Shown: one piece after another, positions 54,141-61,844 of the stretch
Position numbering within the stretch: position 1 is the first letter of the stretch
How the letters are laid out: each line of letters begins with the position of its first letter
Assembly (NCBI GenBank): GCA_016179685.1
Contig: JACPCR010000070.1
Location: forward strand, 50,542-114,541
Length of the DNA: 64,000 nt
From: Planctomycetota bacterium
Lineage (GTDB): Bacteria; Planctomycetota; PUPC01; JACPCR01
Reading direction: 5' to 3'
Made by a program: the position numbers and the translations under genes
The notes under the pieces: generated by a model
Database searches by the model: none
Seen by the model: only the letters and a program-made list of their open reading frames with translations
Told to the model about the DNA's origin: nothing

Positions 54141-54551
54141 TCACCCTCCTCCAACGAATCGCGTCTTGACCGATAGCTTGTGCGCCACCCGGTTCAAAGT
54201 CTGCTTCGCCAAGTCCTCTGCAATGCCACCCAGCTCCACCAACACCGTCCCGGGCCGGACCACCGCAACCCATTCCTCCGGCTCCCCCTTCCCGCCTCCC
54301 ATCCGTGTCTCCGCCGGCTTCTTGGACACCGGCTTCGACGGGAAGACCCGAATCCAGACCTTCCCCTCCCGGGCCAGAAAGTGATTCGCCGCCACGCGGC
54401 CCGCCTCGATCTCCCGAGCGGAAACCCACCCGGCCTCCAAGGCCTGGAGGCCATAGTCTCCAAAGACGACGCGGTTGCCCCGGTGCGCCAAGCCCCTAAC
54501 TCGGCCGCGATGGCACTTCCGGAACTTCACCCGCTTCGGCATGAGCGCCAC
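54141..54551 (-). CDS. rplP: Ribosomal protein L16
   Basis: 136 residues from a GTG with AGGAGG 6 nt ahead, giving MALMPKRVKFRKCHRGRVRG; an ATG three codons later is the alternative. PSKPVSKKPAETRMGGGKGE is the conserved region. The start lies inside the end of rpsC (56-nt overlap). Confidence 0.96.
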   Translation of the reverse strand: MALMPKRVKFRKCHRGRVRGLAHRGNRVVFGDYGLQALEAGWVSAREIEAGRVAANHFLAREGKVWIRVFPSKPVSKKPAETRMGGGKGEPEEWVAVVRPGTVLVELGGIAEDLAKQTLNRVAHKLSVKTRFVGGG

Positions 54552-55191
54552 GGTGCTCCTCCTTTCCCAAAATCTCTCCCTTGTATATCCAGACCTTCAC
54601 GCCGATCCGGCCATAGGTCGTCAAGGCCTCGGCCATTCCAAAGTCGATCTTCGCCCTCAGGGTGTGCAGCGGGATCATCCCTTGAACGATCCGCTCCCGC
54701 CGTGCCATCTCCGCCCCCCCCAGCCTGCCACCAATCTCGATCTTGATCCCCAAACATCCCATCTGAATCGCCGTGTCCACCGCTTTTTTCAAAACCCGTC
54801 GGAACGGCGCCCGCTTCTCGAGCTGTTCCGCCACGCTTTCCCCAACGAGTTGAGCCTCCAGCTCCGGCTTCGCTATCTCTTTGATCTCGATCTCCACCTT
54901 CCGCTTCACCGCTGACCTCAGCTCCTCCCGCAGCTTCTCGACTTCCGCCCCCTTCCGGCCGATGATCACACCCGGCCGCGCCGCGTACAGAATCACTTTC
55001 ACTTCCTCGCGCGTCCGCTCGATGTCGATTCGCGGTATCCCCGCAAAAAAATAACCCTTCTTGATGATCTTCCGGATTTTCTGATCCTCCAGCAGAAAAT
55101 TCCCGAACTCGCGCTTCGTCGCATACCACCGGGAACGCCAGGTCTCGTGAATGCCGATCCGCAAACTGAGGGGATGAACCTTCTGCCCCAT
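54496..55191 (-). CDS. rpsC: Ribosomal protein S3
   Basis: 231 residues: MGQKVHPLSLRIGIHETWRS, KH domain with PGVIIGRKGAEVEKLREEL, and C-terminal LRAKIDFGMAEALTTYGRIG. Forms the mRNA entry site. Confidence 0.97.
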   Translation of the reverse strand: MGQKVHPLSLRIGIHETWRSRWYATKREFGNFLLEDQKIRKIIKKGYFFAGIPRIDIERTREEVKVILYAARPGVIIGRKGAEVEKLREELRSAVKRKVEIEIKEIAKPELEAQLVGESVAEQLEKRAPFRRVLKKAVDTAIQMGCLGIKIEIGGRLGGAEMARRERIVQGMIPLHTLRAKIDFGMAEALTTYGRIGVKVWIYKGEILGKEEHRGAHAEAGEVPEVPSRPS

Positions 55192-55195
55192 GATG

Positions 55196-55594
55196 TCAAG
55201 ACTCCTTCTCTTTCACCGAACGGCCCGCCGAAGCCTCGCGTGGACGAATCTGAATGTGGATGTGGCTCGTCCGCTTCCGGATGCGCACCGAACGGCCCAT
55301 CGACGCCGGCCGCCCACGATAAATGACCGGCCCACCATCCACACGAGCATGCGCCACGACATACGCCGTCTCATCCGCCTCCGTGTCCCCCGATTCCGCA
55401 CTGGCCCAGGCGGACCGCAGGACTTTGTCCACGAACGCGGCCCCGCGCCGCGGGTTGTACCGCAGCAACGCCAGAGCCCGATCCACAGTCTTTCCGCGGA
55501 TCAGGTCCACCACCAGCCGCACCTTCCTCGGCGAAATGCGCGCAAATCTCAGGTGGGCCTCGAAACCCTCTGCCTCATCGTCTCGATCGGCCAT
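55196..55594 (-). CDS. rplV: Ribosomal protein L22
   Basis: 132 residues: RISPRKVRLVVDLIRGKTVD, the exit-tunnel hairpin region GRPASMGRSVRIRKRTSHI. GAGGAG precedes the ATG. Confidence 0.96.
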   Translation of the reverse strand: MADRDDEAEGFEAHLRFARISPRKVRLVVDLIRGKTVDRALALLRYNPRRGAAFVDKVLRSAWASAESGDTEADETAYVVAHARVDGGPVIYRGRPASMGRSVRIRKRTSHIHIQIRPREASAGRSVKEKES

Positions 55595-55642
55595 ATCGCT
55601 CCTCGACCTTGACCTTCACCCCGAATGCGCCGCGCCCGGCCA

Positions 55643-55936
55643 TCAACTGGCCGCCGGCGCAGCAGCAACCTTCTCCTTTCGCCCGCTGTGCCCGCGGAAC
55701 GTCCGCGTCGGCGCAAATTCCCCCAGCTTGTGCCCCACCATGTCCTCCGTGACGAAATGCTTCACAAAAACTCGACCGTTGTGGATCATGAACGTGTGCC
55801 CAACAAATTCCGGCACCACCGTGCAACTCCTCGACCACGTCTTCAACGGCTCCCGGCTCGCATCCCTCTTCTGCCGAACCACGCGGTCCAGCAGCCTTTG
55901 ATCCACATGAGGCCCTTTCTTTACCGAACGACCCAT
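55643..55936 (-). CDS. rpsS: Ribosomal protein S19
   Basis: 97 residues from [40 protein letters not shown] core and [17 protein letters not shown] end. Contacts S13 in the 30S head. Confidence 0.96.
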   Translation of the reverse strand: MGRSVKKGPHVDQRLLDRVVRQKRDASREPLKTWSRSCTVVPEFVGHTFMIHNGRVFVKHFVTEDMVGHKLGEFAPTRTFRGHSGRKEKVAAAPAAS

Positions 55937-55949
55937 GATCACCCCTCCT

Positions 55950-56777
55950 CTATGGCTTCCGCCGGCGCAATATCAAATTCTGGCTCGGCTTCCGGCGACT
56001 CCGCGTCTTCCCGCCCTTCGCCAACCTCCCCGTCGGCGAACAGGGCTGCCGGCCGCCGTGCGCTCGGCCCTCGCCCCCGCCCATGGGGTGCGACACCGGA
56101 TTCTGGGCCACCCCACGAACGGTCGGCCGGATTCCCAGCCAGCGGGTACGACCCGCTTTCCCCAGCGACAGGGAGTTGTGCTCCGTGTTCCCCAACTGGC
56201 CTATCGTCGCGCGACAACGCCCAAAGACCTTCCTCACCTCGCCAGACGGCAGGGCCAGCGTCACGTAACGGCCCTCCTTTGCCTGTATCGTCGCAAAGCC
56301 TCCAGCGCTCCGGCAGAGCTTCCCGCCACCGGCCGGCTGAATCTCGATGTTGTGAACCGGAATGCCCTGCGGAACGTTCTCCAACGGCATCGCGTTGCCG
56401 ACCGAAGGCTCCACCTTCTCGCCCGATACCACCGTCATGCCCACCTGCAGGTCACGCGGCGCCAGGATGTACCGCTTCTCCCCGTCTCGGTAAACGAGAA
56501 GCGCTATCCTCACGTTCCGGTTCGGATCATACTCGATCGAGTCCACACGCGCCGGGACATCCAGCTTCGATCTCTCGAAATCCATTACACGATAGCGCCG
56601 CTGATGCCCGCCTCCACGATGCCGACAGGTCACACGACCCTGGAAGTTCCGGCCCCCCGATTTCCGGACCGACCGCAGCAAGCTCTTCAAGGGCCTCGAA
56701 CGCGTGATCTCCTCGAAGGCCGGGAGCACCGTGTAACGCAGAGACGGCGTGTTGGGCTTGAATTCCTTCAGTGCCAT
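55950..56777 (-). CDS. rplB: Ribosomal protein L2
   Basis: 275 residues, standard: [37 protein letters not shown], and the peptidyl-transferase-near [20 protein letters not shown] with the essential histidine. The end, [15 protein letters not shown], is normal. Confidence 0.97.
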   Translation of the reverse strand: MALKEFKPNTPSLRYTVLPAFEEITRSRPLKSLLRSVRKSGGRNFQGRVTCRHRGGGHQRRYRVMDFERSKLDVPARVDSIEYDPNRNVRIALLVYRDGEKRYILAPRDLQVGMTVVSGEKVEPSVGNAMPLENVPQGIPVHNIEIQPAGGGKLCRSAGGFATIQAKEGRYVTLALPSGEVRKVFGRCRATIGQLGNTEHNSLSLGKAGRTRWLGIRPTVRGVAQNPVSHPMGGGEGRAHGGRQPCSPTGRLAKGGKTRSRRKPSQNLILRRRKP

Positions 56778-56787
56778 GACTCTCACC

Positions 56788-57096
56788 TCAAAAGAGGTCT
56801 ATTCCTTGTTCCCTCGGAATGAAAACTAGCGCCTTCTTCGTGTCCGCCGTCACCCCCCACCGCATCCCGCGTCGCCGAAACTTCCCATGAACTTTCATCG
56901 TGTTCACCCGGCGCACATCCACTTCCTTGTCACACATCTCCAACACCATTTGCTTCATCGCCGCCCGAATCTCCTCCTTCGTCGCCAGCCGGTTCACCTC
57001 GAAGGCATAACATTTCAACCGCGTCCCTTCTTTCGCCAGGGCCGTGGTCCCCTTCTCTGTAATCAACGGCCGGATCAATACTTGATGCCAATCCAT
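56788..57096 (-). CDS. rplW: Ribosomal protein L23
   Basis: 102 residues from [17 protein letters not shown], with GAAGGAAGG ahead. [20 protein letters not shown] and [14 protein letters not shown] fit L23. The much longer open frame upstream is the antisense-like reading of the rplD tail and is not included. Confidence 0.94.
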   Translation of the reverse strand: MDWHQVLIRPLITEKGTTALAKEGTRLKCYAFEVNRLATKEEIRAAMKQMVLEMCDKEVDVRRVNTMKVHGKFRRRGMRWGVTADTKKALVFIPREQGIDLF

Positions 57097-57109
57097 GTCT
57101 TGCCTTCCT

Positions 57110-58024
57110 TCAACTCGGCTGTTCGCCCGACGGCGCAGCCGGACCCGAGGATTCCCCTCCACCCCCGGAGGACTCGCCTTCAGCCGCCGGCGGGGATGAA
57201 CCGGGAGTCGCTGGCGGCGTCGATGCCCCTGATTCCCCTCCACTCGACACCGGCAATGAACCGGGAGTCGCCGGCGGCGTCGATGCCCCTGATTCCCCTC
57301 CACTCGACACCGGCAATGTCTCGGCTGCCTTCGCCGGCTCGCACGGAGACGCATCGCCCGCCGTCTCTCCAACAGCCCTCCGGGCCCTTCTTGCCGGCCG
57401 AAAACCCTCGTCCAAAAACTTCGTGAACGCCGATCGCGTCATCAGAACTTGCTTCGCCACCAAGAGATCGAACGCGTTGACATTCTCCACCGACCGTACC
57501 TGCACCCCGGGAATGTTTCGGGCCGCTTGCCAGACCGAACGATCAAACGGATGCGGCACGATCAACGCCGTCTCAAACATCTGGAGATGGTCCAGTATCT
57601 CCACCATCCGAACCGTCTTCGCTTCCGCCAGTTCCAGCCGCTCCACCAGCAGAACCTCCCCTTCCTGACACTTCGCTAGCACCGCATTCCGTAGCGCCAG
57701 TCGCCGCTCCGCCCTCGGTATCCGATAGCTCCGATCACGAGGTTGAGGACCATGCACGATCCCGCCCCCTCGCCAGATCGGCGATCGCTTGTGCCCCGCA
57801 CGCGCCCGACCAGTCCCCTTCTGCCGCCAAGGCTTCCGGTTGCTCCCAGATACCGTGGTCCGGGTCTTCGTCGCCGAGGTCCCGATGTGCTGGTTGATCT
57901 CGAACATTAAAATAGCCTCGCGCAACAAGCCCTTGCGAACGCGGCCTCCCAGTCGGGCCTCGTCAACCTCGATCACCTCAAGCTTGCTCCCGGAAGCCGG
58001 ATCAAATAAGGGAACAGAAACCAT
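57110..58024 (-). CDS. rplD: Ribosomal protein L4 with long low-complexity tail
   Basis: 304 residues; the normal L4 body is about 1-215 (KPWRQKGTGRARAGHKRSP, WRGGGIVHGPQPRDRSY, NAFDLLVAKQVLMTRSA). Beyond it an extension of about 85 residues is rich in Ser, Gly, Pro and Ala and contains a tandem repeat of 20 residues (LPVSSGGESGAST...), encoded by a 60-bp direct duplication at 57196-57315. rplD normally follows rplC, which is not present upstream. Confidence 0.95.
   Translation of the reverse strand: MVSVPLFDPASGSKLEVIEVDEARLGGRVRKGLLREAILMFEINQHIGTSATKTRTTVSGSNRKPWRQKGTGRARAGHKRSPIWRGGGIVHGPQPRDRSYRIPRAERRLALRNAVLAKCQEGEVLLVERLELAEAKTVRMVEILDHLQMFETALIVPHPFDRSVWQAARNIPGVQVRSVENVNAFDLLVAKQVLMTRSAFTKFLDEGFRPARRARRAVGETAGDASPCEPAKAAETLPVSSGGESGASTPPATPGSLPVSSGGESGASTPPATPGSSPPAAEGESSGGGGESSGPAAPSGEQPS
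57196..57315 (-). repeat. 60-bp tandem duplication inside the rplD tail
   Basis: Two adjacent 60-bp copies differ at one base (GTCGCTGG versus GTCGCCGG). The near identity points to a recent duplication or slippage. Confidence 0.85.
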
Positions 58025-58063
58025 AGGTACACGTTCCTAATTGACGTGCCTCAACCCAAACTT

Positions 58064-58105
58064 TCAGGTAGCGCGGAATACCAGCAGCAGCTCCGCAGGC
58101 CCCTG
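58064..58105 (-). pseudogene. Possible 3' remnant of rplC (L3)
   Basis: Between the rpsJ stop (58106-58108) and rplD lie only 81 bp, where rplC (about 620 bp) is expected. Directly after the rpsJ stop, in the same frame, 13 codons read [13 protein letters not shown] followed by TGA at 58064. Bacterial L3 typically ends PGP-x-x-G-LVLVRRA or close to it, so LLLVFRA preceded by GP is a good candidate for the last codons. The remaining 39 bp to rplD is a normal intergenic length. This suggests an rplC deletion that left its end, or a collapsed assembly. The match is short. Confidence 0.4.
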
Positions 58106-58414
58106 TCAAGCCTTGATGCGGATGTCGACGCCCGCCGGCATGCTCAATCGCCCTAGAGCATCTACAGTCTTCGCCGTAGGGTCTTCGATATCGATCAATC
58201 GCTTGTGTGTCCGAATCTCGAATTGCTCTCGAGACTTCTTGTCTACGTGAGGCGAACGCAAAACGGTATAGCGCTCGATGCGCGTCGGTAACGGGATCGG
58301 ACCAGAGACCTTAGCCCCGGTGCGCTTGGCCGTCTCGACAATCTCCATCGCCGAATGGTCGAGAATTTCGTGATCGTACGCCTCCATGCGAATACGGACA
58401 CGTTGATCGGCCAT
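58106..58414 (-). CDS. rpsJ: Ribosomal protein S10
   Basis: 102 residues: [57 protein letters not shown]. First gene of the ribosomal block, with its own promoter. In many bacteria tuf, fusA, rpsG and rpsL precede it; here an unrelated adaptor gene does. Confidence 0.97.
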   Translation of the reverse strand: MADQRVRIRMEAYDHEILDHSAMEIVETAKRTGAKVSGPIPLPTRIERYTVLRSPHVDKKSREQFEIRTHKRLIDIEDPTAKTVDALGRLSMPAGVDIRIKA

Positions 58415-58472
58415 TTCTTGGGTTACCTAAACAAAAACCTGGCCAAATACAGACCCAAACGGGAAACTTGGA

Positions 58473-58500
58473 ATTGTAACAAGCATTCGGGAAAAGTCAA
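58473..58500 (-). promoter_or_regulatory. Sigma70-type promoter of the ribosomal block
   Basis: On the minus strand TTGACT (58500-58495) and TACAAT (58478-58473) are 16 bp apart, in an AT-richer leader. A transcript would start near 58466 and carry a ~50-nt leader before rpsJ. It is the only strong promoter I see ahead of the 16.5-kb block. Confidence 0.7.
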
Positions 58501-58521
58501 CAACATTCCAGGCCCATTTCG

Positions 58522-60096
58522 TTACTCTCGAACGGACTTCAAAAAATCCACCCGAGCGGTTAGCTCCGGCGTCAAATATTCGTCTGGATCGATAATTTTA
58601 ACCTTGACCTCGAGAGTGCCCTTCTGCCGATCTGCCTCCGGGGCCACCTCCGTAACGCTCCCACCATAATACTTGGTCGGATAGGCCTCCGGCGATATTC
58701 GACAACGCTGGCCCACATGAACCTTTGATGTGTCGGCCTCGCTCAGGTCAATCTCCACCTGAAGGTCTGATAGGTCGGCTATCGACACCAGCGCCGTGCT
58801 GGGCCCCCTCGGCCCTCCAAAACTCTGCGGGACAACCAGTTCCCCGCCATCCACTAGCTTTTCCAAGATGATCCCCCGGACCGGCGACCGGATCACGGTC
58901 CACTGGAGGTGCGTCGCTGCTACTTGCACCGCGCCTTCCAGTGACCGGACTTCGGCCTCGGCCTGCTCGATCTGCTCCGGCCGTGGACCCGCCAGAACCA
59001 GGGCCTCGGCCTCGCGGGCCGCCGACAGCTCCGAGGAGGCCGAAATGACTTCTGCCTCCGCCTGTTCTAACTGCTCTCGACGCGGCCCCGAAAGCACGAG
59101 CGCCAGACCCTGTCGGGCCGCTTCCACCTCTGCCTCTGCCGCTTTCACCTCACCTTCCGCCTGCTCGATCTGCTCGCTCCGAGTCCCCGCACGAAGTAAG
59201 CCTAGCGCGTTCCGTGCCACCTCCAGTTCCGCCGCCGATACGTCCCTCTGACGGCGCATTTCATCCCGCCCCTGCTCCGTCTCGATCTTCTTCGCCGATA
59301 GCGCCTCGAAACGCGCCAGGTTCGCCTCCGCATTCCTGGCGTTCGCCTCTCCCAATGCCACCCGCGCCTCGGCTGCCTGAACCTCCTCAGGCCGGGCGCC
59401 GCTCTTCAGCTCCTGCCAGCGCGCCCGCACCGCTTGCAGCCGACCCTCCGCTTGACTGACCCTCCATCTCGCCTGCTCCTTCTCTTCCGGTCTCGCTCCG
59501 CTCCGCAATTCCCGCAGTCTGGCCTGCAATGACGTCTGCCGGGCCTCGGCCTGCTGAACGCGTGCCCTGGCCTGCCCCTTCTCCTCCATCCTCGCACCCG
59601 CACGAAGCTCCTTCAGCCTGGCCTGAGCCGCCTCTAGAAGACCCCGGCTCTCCTGGAGACGGCCCTGATATTCCTCATCCTCCAACTTGACCAAAACCTG
59701 CCCTTCCTCCACGGAATCGCCCTTCCGTACCCCAATCCACTTCACCGTTCCCATGAACCGGGGACTGACTTCCACTCGTACCCGGGCAACGATGTACCCG
59801 CTGACGGTCAGCACCAGTCCCTCCGGATCGCTGCGCGAAGCGTTGGAGTCGTTCCCCTGCTCTGACGTTGGTGTGCCGGCCGGCCACCTGGACGGGTCTT
59901 TTTCCACTCGCTGCTTCTCTTCGCTCCCATCGCCCGTGAGAAAAGATAGAAATGCCAGGCCAGTTACCGCCAGAAACACCGTGAGGATCAGGGCCAGGGG
60001 CCAGCCTCGCGAAGGCTGCTTCTGCTTTCCGGCAATGCGCAAGAGAGCTGGATTCAGCGGGACCGGATGGCTGTCTTTCTGAGAATCTTGAAGCAT
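58522..60096 (-). CDS. ABC-type efflux adaptor (DevB/HlyD-like) with 33-residue repeats
   Basis: A 524-residue membrane fusion protein: cytosolic N-terminus, anchor 32-53, lipoyl half GTVKWIGVRKGDSVEEGQVLVKLED (key part VEEGQVLVKLED) near 128-140, long coiled coil 145-395, second half VIRSPVRGIILEK at 401-413, beta-barrel with PEAYPTKYYGGSVTEVAPEA. The coil contains six copies of an L-(R/K/S)-(S/A)-G-x-R-x-E pattern at residues 165, 198, 231, 302, 336 and 369, spaced 33-34 (71 between the third and fourth). It probably bridges the two FtsX-like permeases encoded upstream to outer components. Start: ATG at 60096. Confidence 0.88.
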   Translation of the reverse strand: MLQDSQKDSHPVPLNPALLRIAGKQKQPSRGWPLALILTVFLAVTGLAFLSFLTGDGSEEKQRVEKDPSRWPAGTPTSEQGNDSNASRSDPEGLVLTVSGYIVARVRVEVSPRFMGTVKWIGVRKGDSVEEGQVLVKLEDEEYQGRLQESRGLLEAAQARLKELRAGARMEEKGQARARVQQAEARQTSLQARLRELRSGARPEEKEQARWRVSQAEGRLQAVRARWQELKSGARPEEVQAAEARVALGEANARNAEANLARFEALSAKKIETEQGRDEMRRQRDVSAAELEVARNALGLLRAGTRSEQIEQAEGEVKAAEAEVEAARQGLALVLSGPRREQLEQAEAEVISASSELSAAREAEALVLAGPRPEQIEQAEAEVRSLEGAVQVAATHLQWTVIRSPVRGIILEKLVDGGELVVPQSFGGPRGPSTALVSIADLSDLQVEIDLSEADTSKVHVGQRCRISPEAYPTKYYGGSVTEVAPEADRQKGTLEVKVKIIDPDEYLTPELTARVDFLKSVRE

Positions 60097-60129
60097 GTGA
60101 ACGCAACAACATGGGAGGGGTTTCCTATC

Positions 60130-60173
60130 GTCGGTGCGCTCGCAAGTGCGGGTACACTGGCGATCGCACCGAC
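60130..60173. repeat. AAGTGC-type palindrome (H6)
   Basis: Arms 60130-60148 and 60155-60173 (GTCGGTGCGCTCGCAAGTG and its near-inverse, two mismatches). It ends 3 nt from the permease stop, and GGGAGGGGTTTCC lies at about 60114-60125. Confidence 0.6.
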
Positions 60174-60176
60174 TGA

Positions 60177-61340
60177 CTACGCCGCTCGAAGCGCATCCAG
60201 AAGCGGACGCCGGGCGGCAAGTCGAGCGGGCAGAATTCCCCCCAAAGCCCCCATCATAAGAGAAAAACAGAGTCCCAGCACCAGCAGGCCGGGAGTGATC
60301 CTGAACTCGAAGGCCACCTCGCTGAAGGTGAAAAAGTTGGCGGTGCCTGTCGCCAAGCCATGTAGGGGCAGAGAGAGCGTCAGACCGAGGATGCCCCCAG
60401 CCAGAGCGAGGAGAGCCGATTCCAACATGAAGGAAAAAAGAATAGCCCGGCGCTGGTAACCGAGCACCCGCAACGTGGCAATCTCGCGCGTGCGGCTTCC
60501 GACGGCGGCGTACATGGTGTTCATAGCCGCAAAGCTCGCTCCAATGGCCATAATGGAAGCCAAAAGACCACCCAAGAACTGCACGGGACCCGCCGCCCGC
60601 GTCTGCTCCTCGTAATAGGCCGCCTCGGGAAGAACACGAACCTTCAATCGTCGGTCCCTCTCCAGGACCCCGGCCAGTTCACGGCCGGCTTCCACGCTTC
60701 CGCAGCGTACCAAAATCGAAGAATAGAACTCTCGGTCGAAGGTGTCTTGCAATTCCTGCACGTCTCCCCAAATCTCTGAATCATAGGCCGTCTTCTGCGC
60801 GTCGAAAAGTCCGGTGACCGTCCACCGGACGTTCCCGGTCCAAAAGGATTCCCCCAGGCCGCAACCTTGGAATCGGCCCGCGGTACGCACGCTGACCACG
60901 CACTCGCGGCAGCCGGGCCGGAACATCCGGCCCGCGGCTAACCGCCACCGGGACCTCAGCCCCGGCCCCTCCTCCCCCACCCCGCGAAACAGCACGTTGG
61001 TCGCCCCCTGCCCATCCCTCTTCTCGAGTTGAATCAGCACGATGACCTCGGGCGACGCCACGGGCCAACCCGCCGCGCCACGCTCGATCTCCGGCCGGTA
61101 TCGCAAGGCGCGCCAGGCCGAGCGTGAGATCAGGCTGTTCGTCTCGGCCGTCGAGCCCTTCCGCAGCACCAGCAGATTGCCCACGTCCCCGGTGGATACG
61201 TAGGTCTCCTTCATCCCCCGGGCCAGGGCCTGCGTCAAGATAAACACGGCCACCACGAGCGCGATGCAGCCGACGGTGACCAGGGTGGCGCGCCAGCGCC
61301 GGACCAGGCTTCGCACATTGTATCGAAGTGGAATGCCCAT
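60177..61340 (-). CDS. FtsX/MacB-like ABC transporter permease (first)
   Basis: A 387-residue permease: helix about 20-42, a large extracytoplasmic domain about 45-255, then three helices in the last 120 residues. FAAMNTMYAAVGSRTREIATLRVLGYQRRAILFSF is the conserved FtsX segment (core SRTREIATLRVLGYQRR). It and the next permease probably form a heterodimer driven by the nearby ATPase. 500 bp of repeats separate it from the upstream permease, so it may be expressed separately or by read-through. Confidence 0.9.
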   Translation of the reverse strand: MGIPLRYNVRSLVRRWRATLVTVGCIALVVAVFILTQALARGMKETYVSTGDVGNLLVLRKGSTAETNSLISRSAWRALRYRPEIERGAAGWPVASPEVIVLIQLEKRDGQGATNVLFRGVGEEGPGLRSRWRLAAGRMFRPGCRECVVSVRTAGRFQGCGLGESFWTGNVRWTVTGLFDAQKTAYDSEIWGDVQELQDTFDREFYSSILVRCGSVEAGRELAGVLERDRRLKVRVLPEAAYYEEQTRAAGPVQFLGGLLASIMAIGASFAAMNTMYAAVGSRTREIATLRVLGYQRRAILFSFMLESALLALAGGILGLTLSLPLHGLATGTANFFTFSEVAFEFRITPGLLVLGLCFSLMMGALGGILPARLAARRPLLDALRAA

Positions 61341-61345
61341 GGTTT

Positions 61346-61436
61346 AGTATTCCGGCTCAGAAGTGTGGGAGCACTTCCGGGCCGGAATACTAGTAGACAA
61401 GTGAGCAAGTGCACCCGCACTTGCTCACTTGTCTAC
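61346..61436. repeat. Two adjacent AAGTGC-type palindromes (H7, H8)
   Basis: H7 (61346-61391): AGTATTCCGGCTCAGAAGTG with a near-inverse, two mismatches. H8 (61393-61436): perfect 20-bp arms 61393-61412 and 61417-61436, loop ACCC. H8 is followed by GGAAACTCCTCCCGGATTCG, related to the flank of the 3188-3385 element. On the minus strand they lie in the leader of the first permease gene. Confidence 0.75.
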
Positions 61437-61513
61437 TTTAGGAAACTCCTCCCGGATTCGTCCCATTGGGAGGGGTCCCGCCGAGAGGCGAAGTAAAGAA
61501 ACTCGATATGCAG

Positions 61514-61693
61514 CTTCTCAATAAGTTCGGGGAGGACGATAGGGTCAAATCCATGAGTTATGAAGGTAGCCGAAGCCCGCCCTTCCGGGCTTGGCCGAAG
61601 CGCTGGCGCGCTTCGCTACGAAAACTCGTGAAGTGCTGAATCATCATCGATGATGAAATCGGGCAGGTCCACATCCCCGAACTTATTGAGAAG
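61514..61693. repeat. 180-bp element with perfect 20-bp inverted ends
   Basis: Arms 61514-61533 (CTTCTCAATAAGTTCGGGGA) and 61674-61693 are exact inverses. Inside are a GAAGCGC/GCGCTTC hairpin (61588-61618) and the perfect 16-bp palindrome TCATCATCGATGATGA (61641-61656). It looks like a small non-coding mobile element; no ORF is credible. Confidence 0.7.
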
Positions 61694-61792
61694 TTGCCCC
61701 GATATTCCATAAGTGACCAATTCACAAGTGGTTAAATCGGGATGACTCTTGAGTTCCGCATCATCAGCGGGACCCCTGCGGGAGGGGTTTCC

Positions 61793-61844
61793 GGTTAGTA
61801 CACGTGTAAGGAAGCGCGGGTGCACTTGCGAACCCCTCTACTAG
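61793..61844. repeat. Degenerate AAGTGC-type palindrome (H9) over a stop codon
   Basis: Left GGTTAGTACACGTGTAAGG, right TGCACTTGCGAACCCCTC..., with many compensated positions but several mismatches. GGGAGGGGTTTCC lies directly beside it (61780-61792), and the right end covers the TAG of the second permease (61841-61843). Confidence 0.45.

Noticed and set aside
56788..57372. Longer L23 with an arginine-rich N-terminal extension
   Set aside because: The extension reads the rplD tail in another frame; L23 homology starts at 57096, where a ribosome-binding site is present.
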